A stretch of DNA of 64,000 nt from Rhizoctonia solani (taxonomy: Eukaryota; Basidiomycota; Agaricomycetes; Cantharellales; Ceratobasidiaceae), in the NCBI RefSeq assembly GCF_016906535.1, contig NC_057385.1, positions 1,798,001 to 1,862,000 of the forward strand, written 5' to 3'. Positions 10,698 to 22,963 of the stretch are shown piece by piece. The notes beneath the pieces are model-generated. The model ran no database searches. It was not told the origin of the DNA and saw only the letters and a list, made by a program, of their open reading frames with translations. Each line of letters starts with the position of its first letter. Position 1 is the first letter of the stretch. Position numbers and translations under genes: made by a program.

Positions 10698-12940
10698 TTA
10701 CCTCCTAAATACCCTTTTCTCCAATGTTCTCAATGGAATGTACAATAGCCCACTGAGAACGAGTCCGACCTACATAATAATAACAATGAGCATTCTATCC
10801 ACTCCACCGCGCTATTCACCCGACCCACCTCGAACCCAATGTCCCCCGTCGTGCGCGCGATCGGGCCAGTGAACCACACTTGGTCCATACAAGGCACGAT
10901 CACCCCAAACGAACACACGCACGCTCCAATCGCCGCCATCCCAGGAGGAAGCTCCCCCGCCGTGTTCCACTGCGAAATATCATACGCCGTCCAGTCTCTC
11001 TGCCTAAACACCACATGCTCAGCAGCGACGACAGCAATAAACGTCGCGCTCCAATACCCGACCAGTCCCAGACTACAGGAAACCATCATCAACAACGCAT
11101 ACATCCCCAACTTGCAATCGACCCAAACAAACGCAAGGGGAACTCACAAATCAACAAGCGTCTCCTCGAACCGCGTACTCCCTACAATCGCCAACGGAAT
11201 CAGGATCCCCGTCCCGGCGATAGAAAACGCATATCGCGGCACACGGGCTGAAAACGGCAAAACGACTTGGAGCTGATGCTAAAACTGTACAGCGTCGGTC
11301 CCTGGATAGAACCGCCGGGGGGAGGGATCGTCAGTCAGTTGCGCGGCCGAGTTTGCGGGGTACAACCCCAGGGACTTGCCATGTTGGCAATCACGCTCAG
11401 CGCGAGAAGGACCGTCAGGAATTTACCAAAGCCCTTGGAGGGGGAGAGGATGGCATCGACCAGGCCGCCTGCTCCTCCTGCTTCGTACCCTGCCATCCAT
11501 GAAGCATTCGCCGGGAGAGACGCAGCAAAAGCGGCTCCGATGAGTTGTACAGAGGCCTAACGGACTGTCAGGTCACGTAATTCGGACAGCCTACGCACTT
11601 ACCGTAGGGAGCAGCAACCCTAGATAACTAAACAGAAATACCTTCCAACTGTTCCGGCATGAGTTCATACACCCTATTCTCGAAATAAACCCACTCACCT
11701 CGCCACATCCACGCGCATATAATTCGTATAATCGCTCATCAACGCCGCATACGAGATGATAAACGCCGCGACGGTCGCACCAAACGACAACACACTCCTC
11801 GCTGGAGCCAGAGGTTGCGATCCATCACCGCTCGTCAAATCCTTCCCCCCGATACCGAGCACGACGAGGTACATGACCAACACGGGGAACCATGCGACAC
11901 GTTCGTACCAGTTCAAGATCCGGTATCCGAAAAACGAAATCTATCGCCGCGGGCCCACATGTTAGTTCGTACCCTGGTCGCGTGCTCGGACGACTTGCCA
12001 ACAACGAAATTAAACTGGGTTGGGCCCAAGATCAGTCACACGCATATATACGCACACGAAGCGGACTCACCTGATTATAACAATCCCTACGTTCCAGCTC
12101 ATCCTTCCACCCGAGACCACACTCAGCGTCTGTCCTGCGAGAATAGCATTGAGGATGTTGTACCCCATCATCACAAGGAGGTTAAACACCCCGGGTATGA
12201 TCGCGCCGAACCAACTGCCTCGGATAGAATCATCGTGTTGGTCGAGAACGGAGAGGGATTGACGTACCCGAAACTGTATCGTGCTTGCACCATCTGGCGA
12301 AGCCCCAATTTAGGACCAAAGGTCGAGCTAGCGTGGTTTAGAGTTTTTGGTTAGAATGTCGGCGTAATGGTATGTATAAGACGTACAAGTATGCGGGTGG
12401 CAGGGCCGAAAGGAGGTTGAACCCCACGATTACGCCTGCTGCTTGCCGGAAAGTTAATCCATAAACTAGGACTCCAACTGTTCCTTCGGAGAAACTGTAT
12501 ACCTCATAAGTGCGTGGGCGTGGTGGAGAGGGATCAAAGTGGAGAACGTACGATAAGATGTTCAGGTTGCAAGATAACCTGTGGTACGAGATAAATTTTG
12601 CGTGTACAAAATTAAAGATCGGCGTACCAAACAAAGAACGATTTGCTGAACTGGGGATCGGTTCTGTGTTCCACCGGAACGGGATAGATCCTAGTATATA
12701 CATGAATTTCCTCAAGACGCTAGTATCAGAAACATGCAACTCACCCCCGGCTCTCGACTCCCCAAGTCTTCAGCCGTTCAATAAATCTAGAACCAGCACC
12801 GTCCTTGTACGACCCCTCATAGCTCTCGGATGCGGTATTATCCAACGCACGGAGGTCAAAACCCTGGGACTGTGGAACCTTCTCATCGACCCGGGGAGCT
12901 TCTGGTCCTCTAAATCTCCGGGTACGGTGTTACTCACCAT
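10698..12940 (-). CDS. Purine-cytosine permease (Fcy2-type, NCS1 family)
   Basis: This is a multi-spanning plasma-membrane transporter that should take up cytosine and purines with protons. The start is the ATG at 12940, reading MVSNTVPGDLEDQKLP; the frame then needs one extra base in the GGGG run near 12894 to continue into RVDEKVPQSQGFDLRALDN. Family landmarks are PVPVEHRTDPQFSK, NLNILS, FSEGTVGVLVYGL, GFNLLSALPPAY, the membrane segment with IISYAALMSDYTNYM and the C-terminal VWFTGPIARTTGDIGFE followed by the last exon LVLSGLLYIPLRTLEKRV. About ten short introns interrupt the gene, and each splice I traced keeps the frame. The C-terminal YIPLRTLEKR ending is typical of Fcy2 proteins. Substrate choice among cytosine, adenine, guanine and hypoxanthine cannot be read from the sequence. 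The single frame break looks like a base lost in a homopolymer. Confidence 0.88.
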
Positions 12941-13208
12941 CGTGCTTGGGTTGTGGGTGGAGGAGAACTGGAAGAGCCTGGGAGCTCTGACTCGATGGTT
13001 TATCTAACCGAACGCTCCCAAGCTGATTCACGAACTTCTGAAGCTCCCAGGAGCGAAAAAAAAAATAGAACCGGCGGTAGAATATCTCACCGAACGCCGG
13101 GCTAGGGCACCCGATGATTTTTGTTTTACTCGGCCCACACATAAACAGTCAAGAAGAGTTATTGTACACACGCTACATTACGGAAATCTAAAATTACATA
13201 AGTGGACT

Positions 13209-14293
13209 CTAAGATTCACTAGAAGGAAGATGGGATGCTGAACCTGTGCCCAAGTCGACTCTTGGGAATGTTGCGCGTTCTTCGAGAAGATGTTCGCCCC
13301 ATGCAAGGAGTCTCATCAACCCGATAAGCTTGGGTTCAATACCTTGTCCCATACTAGCCAAGATCGCAGCGTTTAGTTCACTAGCTGTCCGGTCCGTTGG
13401 GCGGGTAATAATAGTTCAGCAATGTCTGCTGGGGGGTCGGGTACTTGATCAAACGCTAGGAGTGCCATGGTACGTTCCAGCTCGGAAAGGAACTCAGGGT
13501 TCTCAAATCCTCGGGGGGCTAGCTCGGACTGGGCAAACTGTAATGCCTCGGTTGTCCGTCCAGCGCGAATGTATTCAATCAGACGCTGCTGTTGGAGGTG
13601 AAAGTACAACGAGGGATTGGCATCCAATATCTATAATAAATGCCCGTCAGTACCGTGTGAATGAAATCTGGCAAGTGGCAAGAATGTTCATATTGAAGAC
13701 TGAAGTTTTGGTTTTGAGTCTCATCACCGACCCGAAGGTCTGAGAGTGGTGCATGAAACGTTTTAATCCTCAAAGAAATGAATAGAATCTTGAATTACCT
13801 CTGGGTTGAAATCGTTGACATGCTGGATCGCCTCTTGAATCTCACCGCGCTGGCATCTCGGATCACAATCCGTTTGTCGATGCGATTGAGACCAGCCGGA
13901 GCCGGCATATTAGCTTCCTTGCAAAATTCGTCGGCCGCAGATTTGTAGCCCTCAGTGACGAGGTAGTCCATAACAATTCGATTCAGGTCACTGTGGGAAT
14001 AGGGTCAGTACGAGTCGCGAACTTGAGTAGAGGCTGCCAAGTCAGGGTGCTTGTATAGCACGTAGTTTCTATCCTCAATTAAAATCGGAGAGATTCCCAA
14101 CTAACTATTCATCGTGGAGGAGGGGGAGATGGCAGAAGTTAATGGGGTACGTACTCTTTCGAGACTTGTGCTTCCTTGAGCTTAGCCTCCCATTCTGCCT
14201 GGTCAAATGTGCGCTTCGAAGCGGGCTTTAAATGTGTAAGAGGCGTAGTGGACGCAGAGAGGGAGTTTATCCTACCGGGTTCCTAGAGACCAT
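13209..14293 (-). CDS. GID8: GID8-type LisH-CTLH protein of the GID/CTLH ubiquitin ligase
   Basis: This is a compact LisH-CTLH-CRA protein, a scaffold subunit of the GID/CTLH ubiquitin ligase that in yeast destroys gluconeogenic enzymes. The start ATG at 14293 gives MVSRNP and, after an intron of about 50 bases, PASKRTFDQAEWEAKLKEAQ. LisH follows as LNRIVMDYLVTEGYKSAADEF, then PAPAGLNRIDKR, and the CTLH/CRA part shows LYFHLQQQRLIEYIRAG, ALQFAQSELAPRG and FLSELERTMALLAFDQ. The C-terminus reads ASELNAAILASMGQ and EPKLIGLMRLLAWGEHLL. Two frame breaks are present, near 13853 (between IRDA and QRGEIQEAI) and near 13391 (before ASELNAAIL). Both are repaired by one extra base and both lie in highly conserved text, so a sequence error is more likely than a pseudogene. 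The length of about 240 residues agrees with the family. Confidence 0.87.
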
Positions 14294-14566
14294 GGAGGTC
14301 TTTATATCGAAATTTTTGGGAGGATGGGGGAGTAAAGGGTCTGCCCACGGATGCCACACGATGCAGGGCCCCCGATTATCCCGGGGGAGGCTTCTTCGGA
14401 AATCCGGCCTCCTACTAGTGTTCATATCCGGAAGCTTTTCGGCGGCCCACCTATAGACTCATATCCGGAACCCGCGGATGCCTCGGAGCCCAAACCCTCC
14501 ATGTCCGGAAGTTGAACGATGCCTCGGGCCCGTATGCGCCCGGCGCTTAAATGTACATATCTATAT

Positions 14567-15242
14567 CTATATACATATTTTCCTTTTACGATCCGTTCTG
14601 GCTTTTGAACCCACTCGTGGTATACCGGCCTTCTCTAGTTCGGGTAAAAGACGCGCCAATTCATCTCTCTCGTCGAGAATGTGGCGATCCTTCAATTCGA
14701 TGTCCTCAGTTTCCGAGCCTGGCGTGTTTACGAAGCCGACGCGCATCAAGAGCTCGTTTGTCGGTACAAGTTGGTAGTACGGGATCTCCATTGGCCGACC
14801 AGATGTATAGCACGATACTTGGCCCGCGATGCAACCTTCTGATAGGTTTGGACTGCGACATATGAGATGTGCCCGAGATGAGTGGTCTGGGGGACCCATA
14901 GGTTCATCCCATTGTATCCGCCCTCCTTGATGTATATAGCCATAACTGTAATATCCAGTTTGAGTTTTTCTGCATAAAATGAGTCAAGACTTACCTCGTC
15001 CAAGCATAATTTGCTTTCCAACATAATCCAGACAAAAGTCCCGGGTTTGATTGGGTCAATGATAGTAATTCGTGCCGTGGCAATATCTTCGAGTAGCCTG
15101 GGAATGCCGCGTTTCCGCAAGCAATCGCGTCGAAGTTTGACATACTATCAAGAATCGGTTATTACAACGTTTTTCTGGTAAAGTAGCGAACTTGAAACAT
15201 TACTACGGAGTCTGCACGGGTCTCTGCGGCTTTTTTTAGCAT
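14567..15242 (-). CDS. Unrecognised protein, head-to-head with the DIL gene
   Basis: I do not recognise this protein. A coherent model starts at the ATG at 15242 (MLKKAAETRADS), splices at GTAATG to an exon reading YVKLRRDCLRKRGIPRLLED, then ITIIDPIKPGTFVWIMLESK and LCLDE. It splices again with GTAAGT...ACAG into VMAIYIKEGGYNGMNLW and ISYVAVQTYQKVASRAKYRAI. The frame then shifts near 14795, as if one base were missing, into RPMEIPYYQLVPTNELLMRV and ends RVGSKARTDRKRKICI then TAG. The basic C-terminus could be a nuclear signal. The product would be about 190 residues, without signal peptide or membrane segment. Only about 100 bases separate its start from the divergent DIL gene, which suggests a shared promoter. 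Support is coding-like text plus two good introns; no domain backs it. Confidence 0.5.
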
Positions 15243-15342
15243 TTGCTGTGTTGCCCTTGAATTGTCCATCCGTCTCACCCCCACTTACAATCCAGCGTGT
15301 AGGCGGGGGAGATCTTATGACTACTAAGCTCATGATCGCGCA

Positions 15343-17900
15343 ATGTCTGCAAGAACGAGCGAGCTAGCGCTGCGTGACTGGGACTGGCCGATCAGTGGTG
15401 GGAGGGTCGACGGCAAGGTGAAGGTCAGATGCCAAGAATATACCTAACTGCGCAGGATGCGGAGCTCGCCTACCAAGAAGAAGAGAGGACGCGAATGGCG
15501 TGAGCAACTACGAGGACTTGGATGAAGATGAAGATGATCCAACCGGAGAGTATATTGATTCTATCTTGGTAAGCGTTTGCGCAAAAGCCTCATTCTTCGC
15601 TAAACTGGCTCCAGTCACCCCCTATTTCCGGATGTGACATCTTGATTTACAGTCCTATCAACCTTCCCCGCATATTTATGCTATCATCGACCAAGCGAAG
15701 CCTGTGGTGTACCCTCTGCACCAGAGAGCTATGCCGGCTAACGCTCTCTATGGCTTGGTGCGATTTGCAGCAGCCCATGCTAACGATGAGTGGCTGGACG
15801 ATCTAGTTAGTGGTGCAGCCACTAGGATTGAGGAAACCATTCGAGTAAGAGCACTACATATATATTGAGTAACGGAACTTATCGCATTTCAGGCTCGTAA
15901 ATTTGACATGTCTCATCTCGCGTTCTGGCTATTCAACGTCACCACTCTCTTGCACTTCGTCCGCTGTGATCGCGTAGCGGATGAGAAATGTATCGCTATC
16001 GACGCTGATATGATCCTCGAAGATCTTATCAATGCTATTTTTGTGTACGTTGTCCGGGGAGTCGAGCAAAGCATCGACGAGAAGCTTGATACTTGCTTCA
16101 TCGAACACGCACCCCTGGCTAGCGAATTCAATTCCATCCAATTCGAAGGCGAATGGTCCTTTTTCAAATCTCTGACACCCAAGAAGAGGCAACAGCCCCC
16201 ATCCCCCTATGGGTTATTTAACCAAGCCAGCAGTGATGGAGCTGTCAGTCCACAAGGCTCTCCGAAACCGGACTCACGGTCAGAGTCCCCTGCGCCCGGT
16301 GGACCTTCCCCAGGCATGAAAGCATTCTCCTTGAGGAATACATTGACGCGCAAGCAGGTCGTCTCGGCAGTCTCCAGTCTCAACGGAAATGCCAACGCTG
16401 ACTCTGGGGCTACTGGGAATCGCACTAATATGGACGTAGCACCGCCTATAATCATGGGCCCACAGCCTACGGATGTGACTGCGCTGTTGGGTGGGGCGCA
16501 TACACTCCTTACACTATACGGAGTTAACCCTACACTTACCGTCCAGCTCTTCAGCCAAGTACTCAGCTGGGCAGCATGCGAAATATTTAACCGTATCTTG
16601 ACCCGTAAAAAGTACCTGTGCAGGAGTCGCGCGATGCAGATTAACATGAACATCAGCGCAATCGAAGAATGGGCGATTACTGACGCTGGATTGCCAAAAG
16701 GGGTTGTGTCCCACTTTTCTGCAGTCAAGGAGCTGCTACGCTGGCTTCAGGTGAGTTGGATAGAGTGGTTTCCTATCGAGATACTGACTATTAGCACAGC
16801 TCTTGTCTTCAATTCAAGAATTCCCAAATTTAGTTGCCACTATTCAAACGTTCAAATCACTTAACCCACTTCAAATGCGTCGAGCCGTCCGAGACTACCG
16901 TTATGAGAAGAACGAAGGACGCATGGACGAAGAGTGTGCCCAATATCTTTTACAAGTTCAAAAAGATTGGGAAAGACAAAGGGTACAACAAGGGGTTGCA
17001 GCGGTCCGCCAAGACGTGAGCATACATCAAAATCTTGTGCCCAGACGCTAATATTATTCTTAGTTCTCCGTCCGTGATCGCGATTGGGATGGCAGTGTCA
17101 ATTCGGATAATGAGAGAGAACTTCCGCCATCAGACGAAGACCGTATCTATGAAGCGGCACAACAGCAAATCGATGCTCTCTTTGACCGCGACCGATCCAA
17201 GTCTGATTGGCTTCCCGCTGCGGTCCCAGAGCCACTCGGCGAGCTCTTAGACAGTAGACACATGCTACCCTTGATTCTCCCAAGTGATCCTATTCTACTT
17301 GCCGCGATGCCGATGAAATACGCGCGGGGCAAGCATGAGGCAACCGACTCGGAAGGTCGCCCTATGAGTCGAGCTAGCCAAGCTAGTTCAGGTGCGACAG
17401 ACTCAATGGCCTGGCGCACACGTCTGTCGGCAATCCGAGATGTACGCGTCAACTTGCTTGATATCGTGGACTACGGCTGGTTTTCGGAGCGTAGATGGAG
17501 CACCAAGGTCTACCAGGATGAGACCCGGTCAGAAGTCGTATCCCCAGCCGATTCACCTCAGCGGGTCCGAAGATCCACGTCCAGAGGAGCTGATGAGGAT
17601 GAGGATGAGGATGAGGACGAGGACGATGACGAGGGCGAGGAAGATGGGGATCCTGCTGATCTGGACGGCAAACGAGGGCGTTACCCTACCTGGCTCACCC
17701 CAAATCCACCGAAACGAAAGGTTTCCGATCGACACCGGAACTTTACTATCAAGAGAGCTCGAGAAAGCACTGGTGGGGAAACAATCCGCCCAGATAACGC
17801 GCAGCGTGAAGAATATAGTGATGAGGAGCAAGTCTCTAGCCCAGCTCATATTCAAACCCCTACCACATCGACTAAAAACCTCGAGCCTGTTCAAGAGTAG
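15343..17900 (+). CDS. DIL (dilute) domain protein
   Basis: This protein carries a DIL domain, the fold of class V myosin tails that binds cargo, but no myosin motor. The start ATG at 15343 gives MSARTSELALRDWDWPISGG, and a 38-base intron leads to DAELAYQEEERTRMA. The frame breaks near 15498 (one base missing) before VSNYEDLDEDEDDPTGEY. Next come YIDSILLSYQPSPHIYAII, VRFAAAHANDEWLDDLV and the DIL core: FWLFNVTTLLHFVRCD, TLTVQLFSQVLSWAACEIFNR, MQINMNISAIEEWA, LLRWLQ|LLSSIQEFPNLV and MRRAVRDYRYEKNEGRMDE. A long acidic D/E run and a basic Ser/Arg-rich tail follow to the TAG at 17898. Fungal proteins of this kind often have ankyrin repeats before DIL; none is seen here. A role in cargo attachment or polarity is inferred from the domain only. 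Confidence 0.82.
17590..17650 (+). repeat. GAT/GAG microsatellite encoding an acidic run
   Basis: Alternating GAT, GAG and GAC codons in the DIL gene encode about twenty consecutive Asp/Glu residues interrupted by a single Gly. The lack of a frame break here argues that the expansion is under coding constraint. Confidence 0.9.
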
Positions 17901-18602
17901 CAATATTCACCATATCGAGCTGGGTCTTATCTTCATACAATTATGCTTTTGCATGTTTGCAACTTTGTTTTTGCGGTCACGAATATAGGGTACATACAGG
18001 CTTCTTGGTCGATTATTCGCATTGTCAATACTGTAGAGCTATATACCATTTTGATACTGTATATATGATCACAATCTGCCATGGATTGAAATACTTAGTA
18101 ATGTCGAAATGCAAAAATCGAGCATGGGTATGGGACTGGTCCAGAGTTGGAAGTGGCCGGGTGCTCTTGAAACTGACTCGAGCTTATAGCATGTCAATCT
18201 TGGGACGTGGCTTGTGGGCCCACAGGACACGTATAGTTGGTTAATTTATCCACGACCACTAAAATAATCGTTTATGGCGCGCCCGCACAGTCCTCACCGA
18301 ACCGGCCGGCTATACGCATGGCGGCTGTGTTCTGTGGACGTTATATTCGACGGACCTGTACTACATGTCCAATCCATGACTTGGTCTCAGATGGAGTAAC
18401 CGACCCATTGATTAATGCATTGCATTAATTTTGTTACTATAGCTGAAATTTTCCGTGCCCCAGGGACTCAGGTAGGCTTCGAGCCACTCCAGGCTGCCTA
18501 TAAGTTTAGACCTCTGCTGATAATAGATCGTCACGTCTCTAGTTTTCCAGTTGTTCCCTTGGCTACCCAGTCGAATAAATTATAATCCATTCCAAGCTCG
18601 AG
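17901..18602. other. AT-rich intergenic region
   Basis: This is the 3' flank of the DIL gene. It contains a small palindromic motif (AATGCATTGCATTAA, about 18414-18428). No gene is seen on either strand. Confidence 0.5.
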
Positions 18603-19451
18603 ATGGTTATCATTGACCCCTCGGCTGTATTCTTAGCCACCTTGGTCACCTCGACTTGGGTCGCACCCACGCCCTGTCTCCTTCAGCAAACGAGAATAGG
18701 TATTAGCCACGAGGACCTCACCGGTGAGCGGGAATCTTCCCGGCTATAATTTCACTTTTCATATACCTAGGTATAATTCATCGTTTGTCATGACATTCAA
18801 TGTAAGCTTACTTGACGATGCATCAGTTATCTTGTGAAAGGCGGCTGCCCGAGATCTGCTGGTATCACAACCTGCTATGTCGCCAGATTACCCTCCAAAA
18901 TAAATGAGAATCTTGATGACGGCATTAGGGGGAGTGACATGTACACTCAATCCAATTTTATGATAATGGTGGGGCTGGAGGCGACAGGTGCTACTACCAA
19001 GTTCACCTTCAAGTATTTTATCGATTCAGCTCTCAAGAGTCTTTCCGCCTACGAAATGAAGATGACTCAAGTAGTATCTGAGGAGTCTGACGCGGACGGG
19101 TCGTTGACCAAGGCGTAGTTTGATGGTAAAAACAACAAGATCGGGATATATGCGTTCGACAAAACCAATCCCTCTGTCATCGTTCACAGGAAAAACTACG
19201 CTTCATACTTGGATTATCAAGGGGGAAATGTGTGTTATGTTGATTTTGATATCAAAGATGCTGCGACTGGCATATCTATTCTCAAGTACCGAGAGAACAG
19301 GCCTAGCACCCGGATAATTACCGGTAAAAAAGTTTTATACGTACACTACAATTTGATCACCTTATTGCCGTTAGATTCATTGGATAGATTCGCTCGGTCA
19401 AGAAAATCCCTATCCTTACCTGTATGTCTCGTGCTTACCCATAAACCATGA
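18603..19451 (+). pseudogene. Degenerate coding-like region, possibly a lost secreted-protein gene
   Basis: I do not recognise this sequence. An ATG at 18603 opens a frame beginning MVIIDPSAVFLATLVTSTWV, which looks like a signal peptide, and it ends at a plausible donor (ACCG|GTGAGC). Downstream a second frame reads MTFNVSLLDDASVIL to a TGA near 18834, then continues one base out of frame as VKGGCPRSAGITTCYVARLP. It runs to a TAG at 19116-19118 and resumes in the same frame as FDGKNNKIGIYAFDKTNPSV, LDYQGGNVCYVDFDIKDAAT and so on. Such continuity across a stop suggests a decayed gene, or a gene with sequence errors. The parts cannot be joined by clean splice sites. Chance open frames in AT-rich DNA remain possible. 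Confidence 0.3.
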
Positions 19452-19712
19452 GACTAATTTCTCTCAAATTAGTACCTATTTTGGAGACTACGCCACTCAA
19501 GCACTTTGATATTGCAACAGTCTTCTTCAAATACTTAGCTATTGGGAATGTTTTGAAATAATACAATACTATTGGTTCCATTATCAAGTTCAAAGTAAGA
19601 CGGAATACCTGGATACGTACACACATCTTGCGGCTGCGCTCAAGTTTCCAAATTCCTCGAAAAGTGACATAAAATTCATTTCTATTCATCCGTACAATTC
19701 GATTATACAACT

Positions 19713-21570
19713 TTAAGTCATGGTTACCAGCTCTGCAATATACAATTAGTATAGACCCTCGAGTTGTATGGCGGTGCATTAATCTCTTACCTTCAGCGGA
19801 TCTACGTGACAGATTGGTAAATAATTCATATCAGAATAAGTAATGTACTTACGTTGGGTGAATAGCAACAGTATCATCCAAATCCTTTTTAGTAGCTGAA
19901 AGTATAATGAGTGTCGTATAAAAATTAAAGGAGCAAGTAACTTACCACCCATCTTCACGGCTACACCGAAACCCTGCATGACTTCATCGCTTCCCAGTCC
20001 AATAATATGTATGCCAACCACCTTCTCCTCAGGACCAACGCACACGAGCTTGTAAGCAGTTGGTTCTTTGTGCCCTTCTGGTATCATAGAGTAATAGAGT
20101 GCTTTGAAAGAAGACTTGTCTTTACAGGGATTCAGTAATGGGTGATGGACTAGGTCCAATGCTGTCACTTACAGATCTTAACCTGATCGCCGTACTTCTC
20201 CCTTGCTTCTGGTTCAGTAAGACCAACAGTTCCTATAGTGGGATGTCTGTCAAGTATAGAGTCAGATGCGAATAAAAGCACGCCCTGCCGCACTTACGAA
20301 AACACTACAGTTGGAATATTCTCATAGCTCAATTTATCGTTCTTGAACTCCGACGGACCAAACAAGCGGTTTGATAGGCGGCGTCCTGCAGCAATGGCAA
20401 CAGGCGTGAGTAATGCTTTCCCTTGAACATCCCCGATCGCAGTAATGCTTGGTACGTTGGTCTGTTGATATTCATCTACAATAATATCACCCTCCTCGTT
20501 GGTCTTGACACCAGCTTTGTCGAGGCCAATGTCTTCGGTCGACGCACGTCGACCAATTGCCCAGATAAGAGTGTCGACTTCGATAGTTTTGCCAGTGTCC
20601 GTGGTGATTGTAAGAGGGCTACCCGCCTGGCCTTCTACCTTGATTATTTGAGTCTTTTTATGGACGTTCAAACCTGTCTGTCCCATCCAATCCATAAGAA
20701 CATCGCTCAACATAGGGTCAAAAGTACGCAGGAACTTTTCGTATCGAATGAGAAGATGAGTTTCTGAACCCAAAGTGTTCAAGATCCCGGCGAGTTCGAC
20801 AGCAATGTATCCTGCTCCGACGACAGCGACTCGCTTGGGAAGGTGATCGAGCTCAAAAAAACCATCGCTGGTGATTCCCAACGAAGCTCCTGGAATATCT
20901 TGCTCGGAAGGGACGGTTGGATGACCTCCTACAGCGATGCAAATTTGGTCCGCCTGTATTTCCTTTTTCGAACCATCAGCGCCAGTAACCTCAACCGAAT
21001 TCGGCCCTGTGAGGCGGGCGTATCCATGAATATGCTCGATACCTTCCCTGTTCCAGTTAGAGTCATATTCCATTGAGTTTCTTTATGTAGGCATCGCGCT
21101 TGAGCTTGAAGTTGGCCCAGTCGAATGAAGGTTTGTTATTGGTATTGGCGGTCGTAGCAGACGCGAACCCATAATCAGCAGCTGCACGAAGACGTTCAGA
21201 TGTATCTGCTGCATGCCACATAATCTGCCCCATGTGTCAGCGTCGGATTTCTTCAACCGAGATGGTATATGCATTTACCTTTTTGGGCACACAACCTGAC
21301 AAAACTCTTTAGATACGCCTGCTCAGCCTTGTCTGTGGCATGTACTCACCAACGTTCACGCAAGTTCCTCCAGGTTTAGTGGTGGCCTCGATTAGGGCTA
21401 CCTTCTTTCCATACTTGACCGCGCGGCGCTGAAGTAATGAGAGGGAGAGATCTAAGAATGATTTTAATGTGGGTTTAAATAATACATACGCTTGTACCGG
21501 ATCCACCACTGCCTCCGCCAATGACAATATAGTCATAGCTGTCTTGTTTGGGTCTGTCAACCGGTGGCAT
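19713..21570 (-). CDS. GLR1: Glutathione reductase (NADPH)
   Basis: This flavoenzyme reduces glutathione disulfide with NADPH in the cytosol and often in mitochondria. The start ATG at 21570 gives [20 protein letters not shown] and then SGGSGTS, the FAD-binding GxGxxG. The redox disulfide motif [13 protein letters not shown] is split by an intron. The NADPH-binding site is [13 protein letters not shown], followed by [13 protein letters not shown], whose arginines are typical of NADPH-specific reductases. The second FAD motif is [20 protein letters not shown]. The dimer domain has [41 protein letters not shown] and the active-site HPT|SAEELVT ending. The last two introns are short and give HPTSAEELVTMT then TAA at 19713. 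No N-terminal targeting peptide is visible. All catalytic residues are present and the frame is intact throughout. Confidence 0.95.
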
Positions 21571-22093
21571 AGTCGCTAAAGTTCGAGTAAGCTACACAGA
21601 CTACTGTTAGTAGCGATTCACCAGAAGAAATCAACCTACATTCTGTAGTCTGAACGATGCGGTTTGCGTTTGTAGAATTTGGGGCGCAGCACGGCCAAGT
21701 CGACTACTCAGAGCTGATGACGCCAGGGTGGGCAGACAAGGGGGGCTTATATACTGTGGAAGAAATTGAGGACTTAGGGGCGTGGGAACTTGCGTCGATC
21801 GAGCTTATGCACACTGCCAGTCGCTCGTACGTCTCAACCCGGGCTGTTATCTATTCTTACAGGTTGGCTCCGCGGTGACCGAAAAGTTGGCCGCGCAATG
21901 ACAATTTTGGAGGATTATAACGCAATCCATGCGACAGTCTGTAGTGATTTTTCTTACTAAACAACTGCCACCTCGATTATTCATACCTTGACGGTATATA
22001 TACACGTGACTGCGAGTAGTTCCAGTACCGGGCATCCGACGCCCCAGGCCTCGTCTGCCTACCGCAATTGAAAACGCTATCTTTTAGGCAATC
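21571..22093. other. Divergent promoter region of GLR1 and MCP1-like genes
   Basis: The region separates two divergent genes. An ATG frame of 73 codons at 21657-21878 on the + strand has no recognisable domain and lies in the expected 5' flank, so I did not call it a gene. Confidence 0.45.
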
Positions 22094-22963
22094 ATGGAAG
22101 CGAAAGACGCTGCTAGAGCTACCTATCCTTCAGTACTCAGAGGACTTACATACGCTCAGCATTTGCCAACCCCTTTTATCACAACATTCATGCTTATTCA
22201 TCTGTCCGCCCCAGCTCTGGCGAGCATCGGAGGCACGGATGTTGCCAATCAAGTGATGGTGAGGCATTCTGATGTCCAAACAGAGCTTTTGCGAACTTTT
22301 TAGACCCTGTAGCTACTGGGACGTGAATACTATCATGGAGTTCCTCAAGAGAAATCGCTCGTTTTTTTGCCTATTACAATCCACGTCGGAGCGTCCCTCT
22401 TAAAACGGGTCCTCAAGCTCGGGCGTAGGCTTGTTGTTCGCTCAGAGAAAAAGGGGAACCGAACCGTAGAGGAATCAGCCAACAGTGGGACGAATTCCCT
22501 GACCCCCTCGAATGTCTTGGTGAGGACCGGGTACCCACTACTCCTAATGCTCATACCTCATATCGCAACACATCGACTCATCCCTTCAAGTCCGGTCCCT
22601 CCTATCTCGTCTATTTCCCCTAGCGAGCTCGATTATACGTTCGTTCATTTCGGACTCAGGAATTGGCCGATCCGTAGTTGGCTCATGTATGCGGTGCTTG
22701 TCGGAGCCGGTATCACGCATGTAATCCATGGGATGCCCGTCGTATGGCGACAGACCGCGTTGAAGCTCCTCAAAAAGACTCGAGCTATTCATTCGGAGTC
22801 ACGCATTGGCACTTCGTGGTACATCTCTCCAAAAGTTGGGTTATTGGCAGCAGGTATTGTATTGCTAGGGGTGCTGAGGATATCACGAGAGGACCTATTT
22901 ATATCCCGTTTGATGGAGACGAGAATGACCTCCGCGTACCGGATGTCGGTGTTTTATAGATAG
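22094..22963 (+). CDS. MCP1-like mitochondrial membrane protein (DUF1691)
   Basis: This is a multi-spanning membrane protein resembling fungal Mcp1, a mitochondrial outer-membrane protein that suppresses defects of the ERMES complex and acts in lipid homeostasis. The start ATG at 22094 gives MEAKDAARATYPSVLRGLTY, followed by HLPTPFITTFMLIHLSAPAL, the first conserved segment. A single intron (GTGAGG...CTGTAG) joins NQVM to LLGREYYHGVPQEK and LVFLPITIHVGASLLKRVLK. Downstream segments include VLVRTGYPLLLMLIPHIATH, YTFVHFGLRNWPIRSWLMYA and VLVGAGITHVIHGMPVVW, then a last hydrophobic segment LLAAGIVLLGVL near the C-terminus. Four to five membrane segments are expected. Histidines in the second and later segments resemble the haem-binding pattern noted for this family. 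Convergent with CIA2, only 111 bases from its stop. Confidence 0.8.

Noticed and set aside
12913..12940. A 28-base intron at the start of the purine permease
   Set aside because: It is too short for this genome, and the N-terminal text continues well in one frame until a one-base break in a GGGG run.
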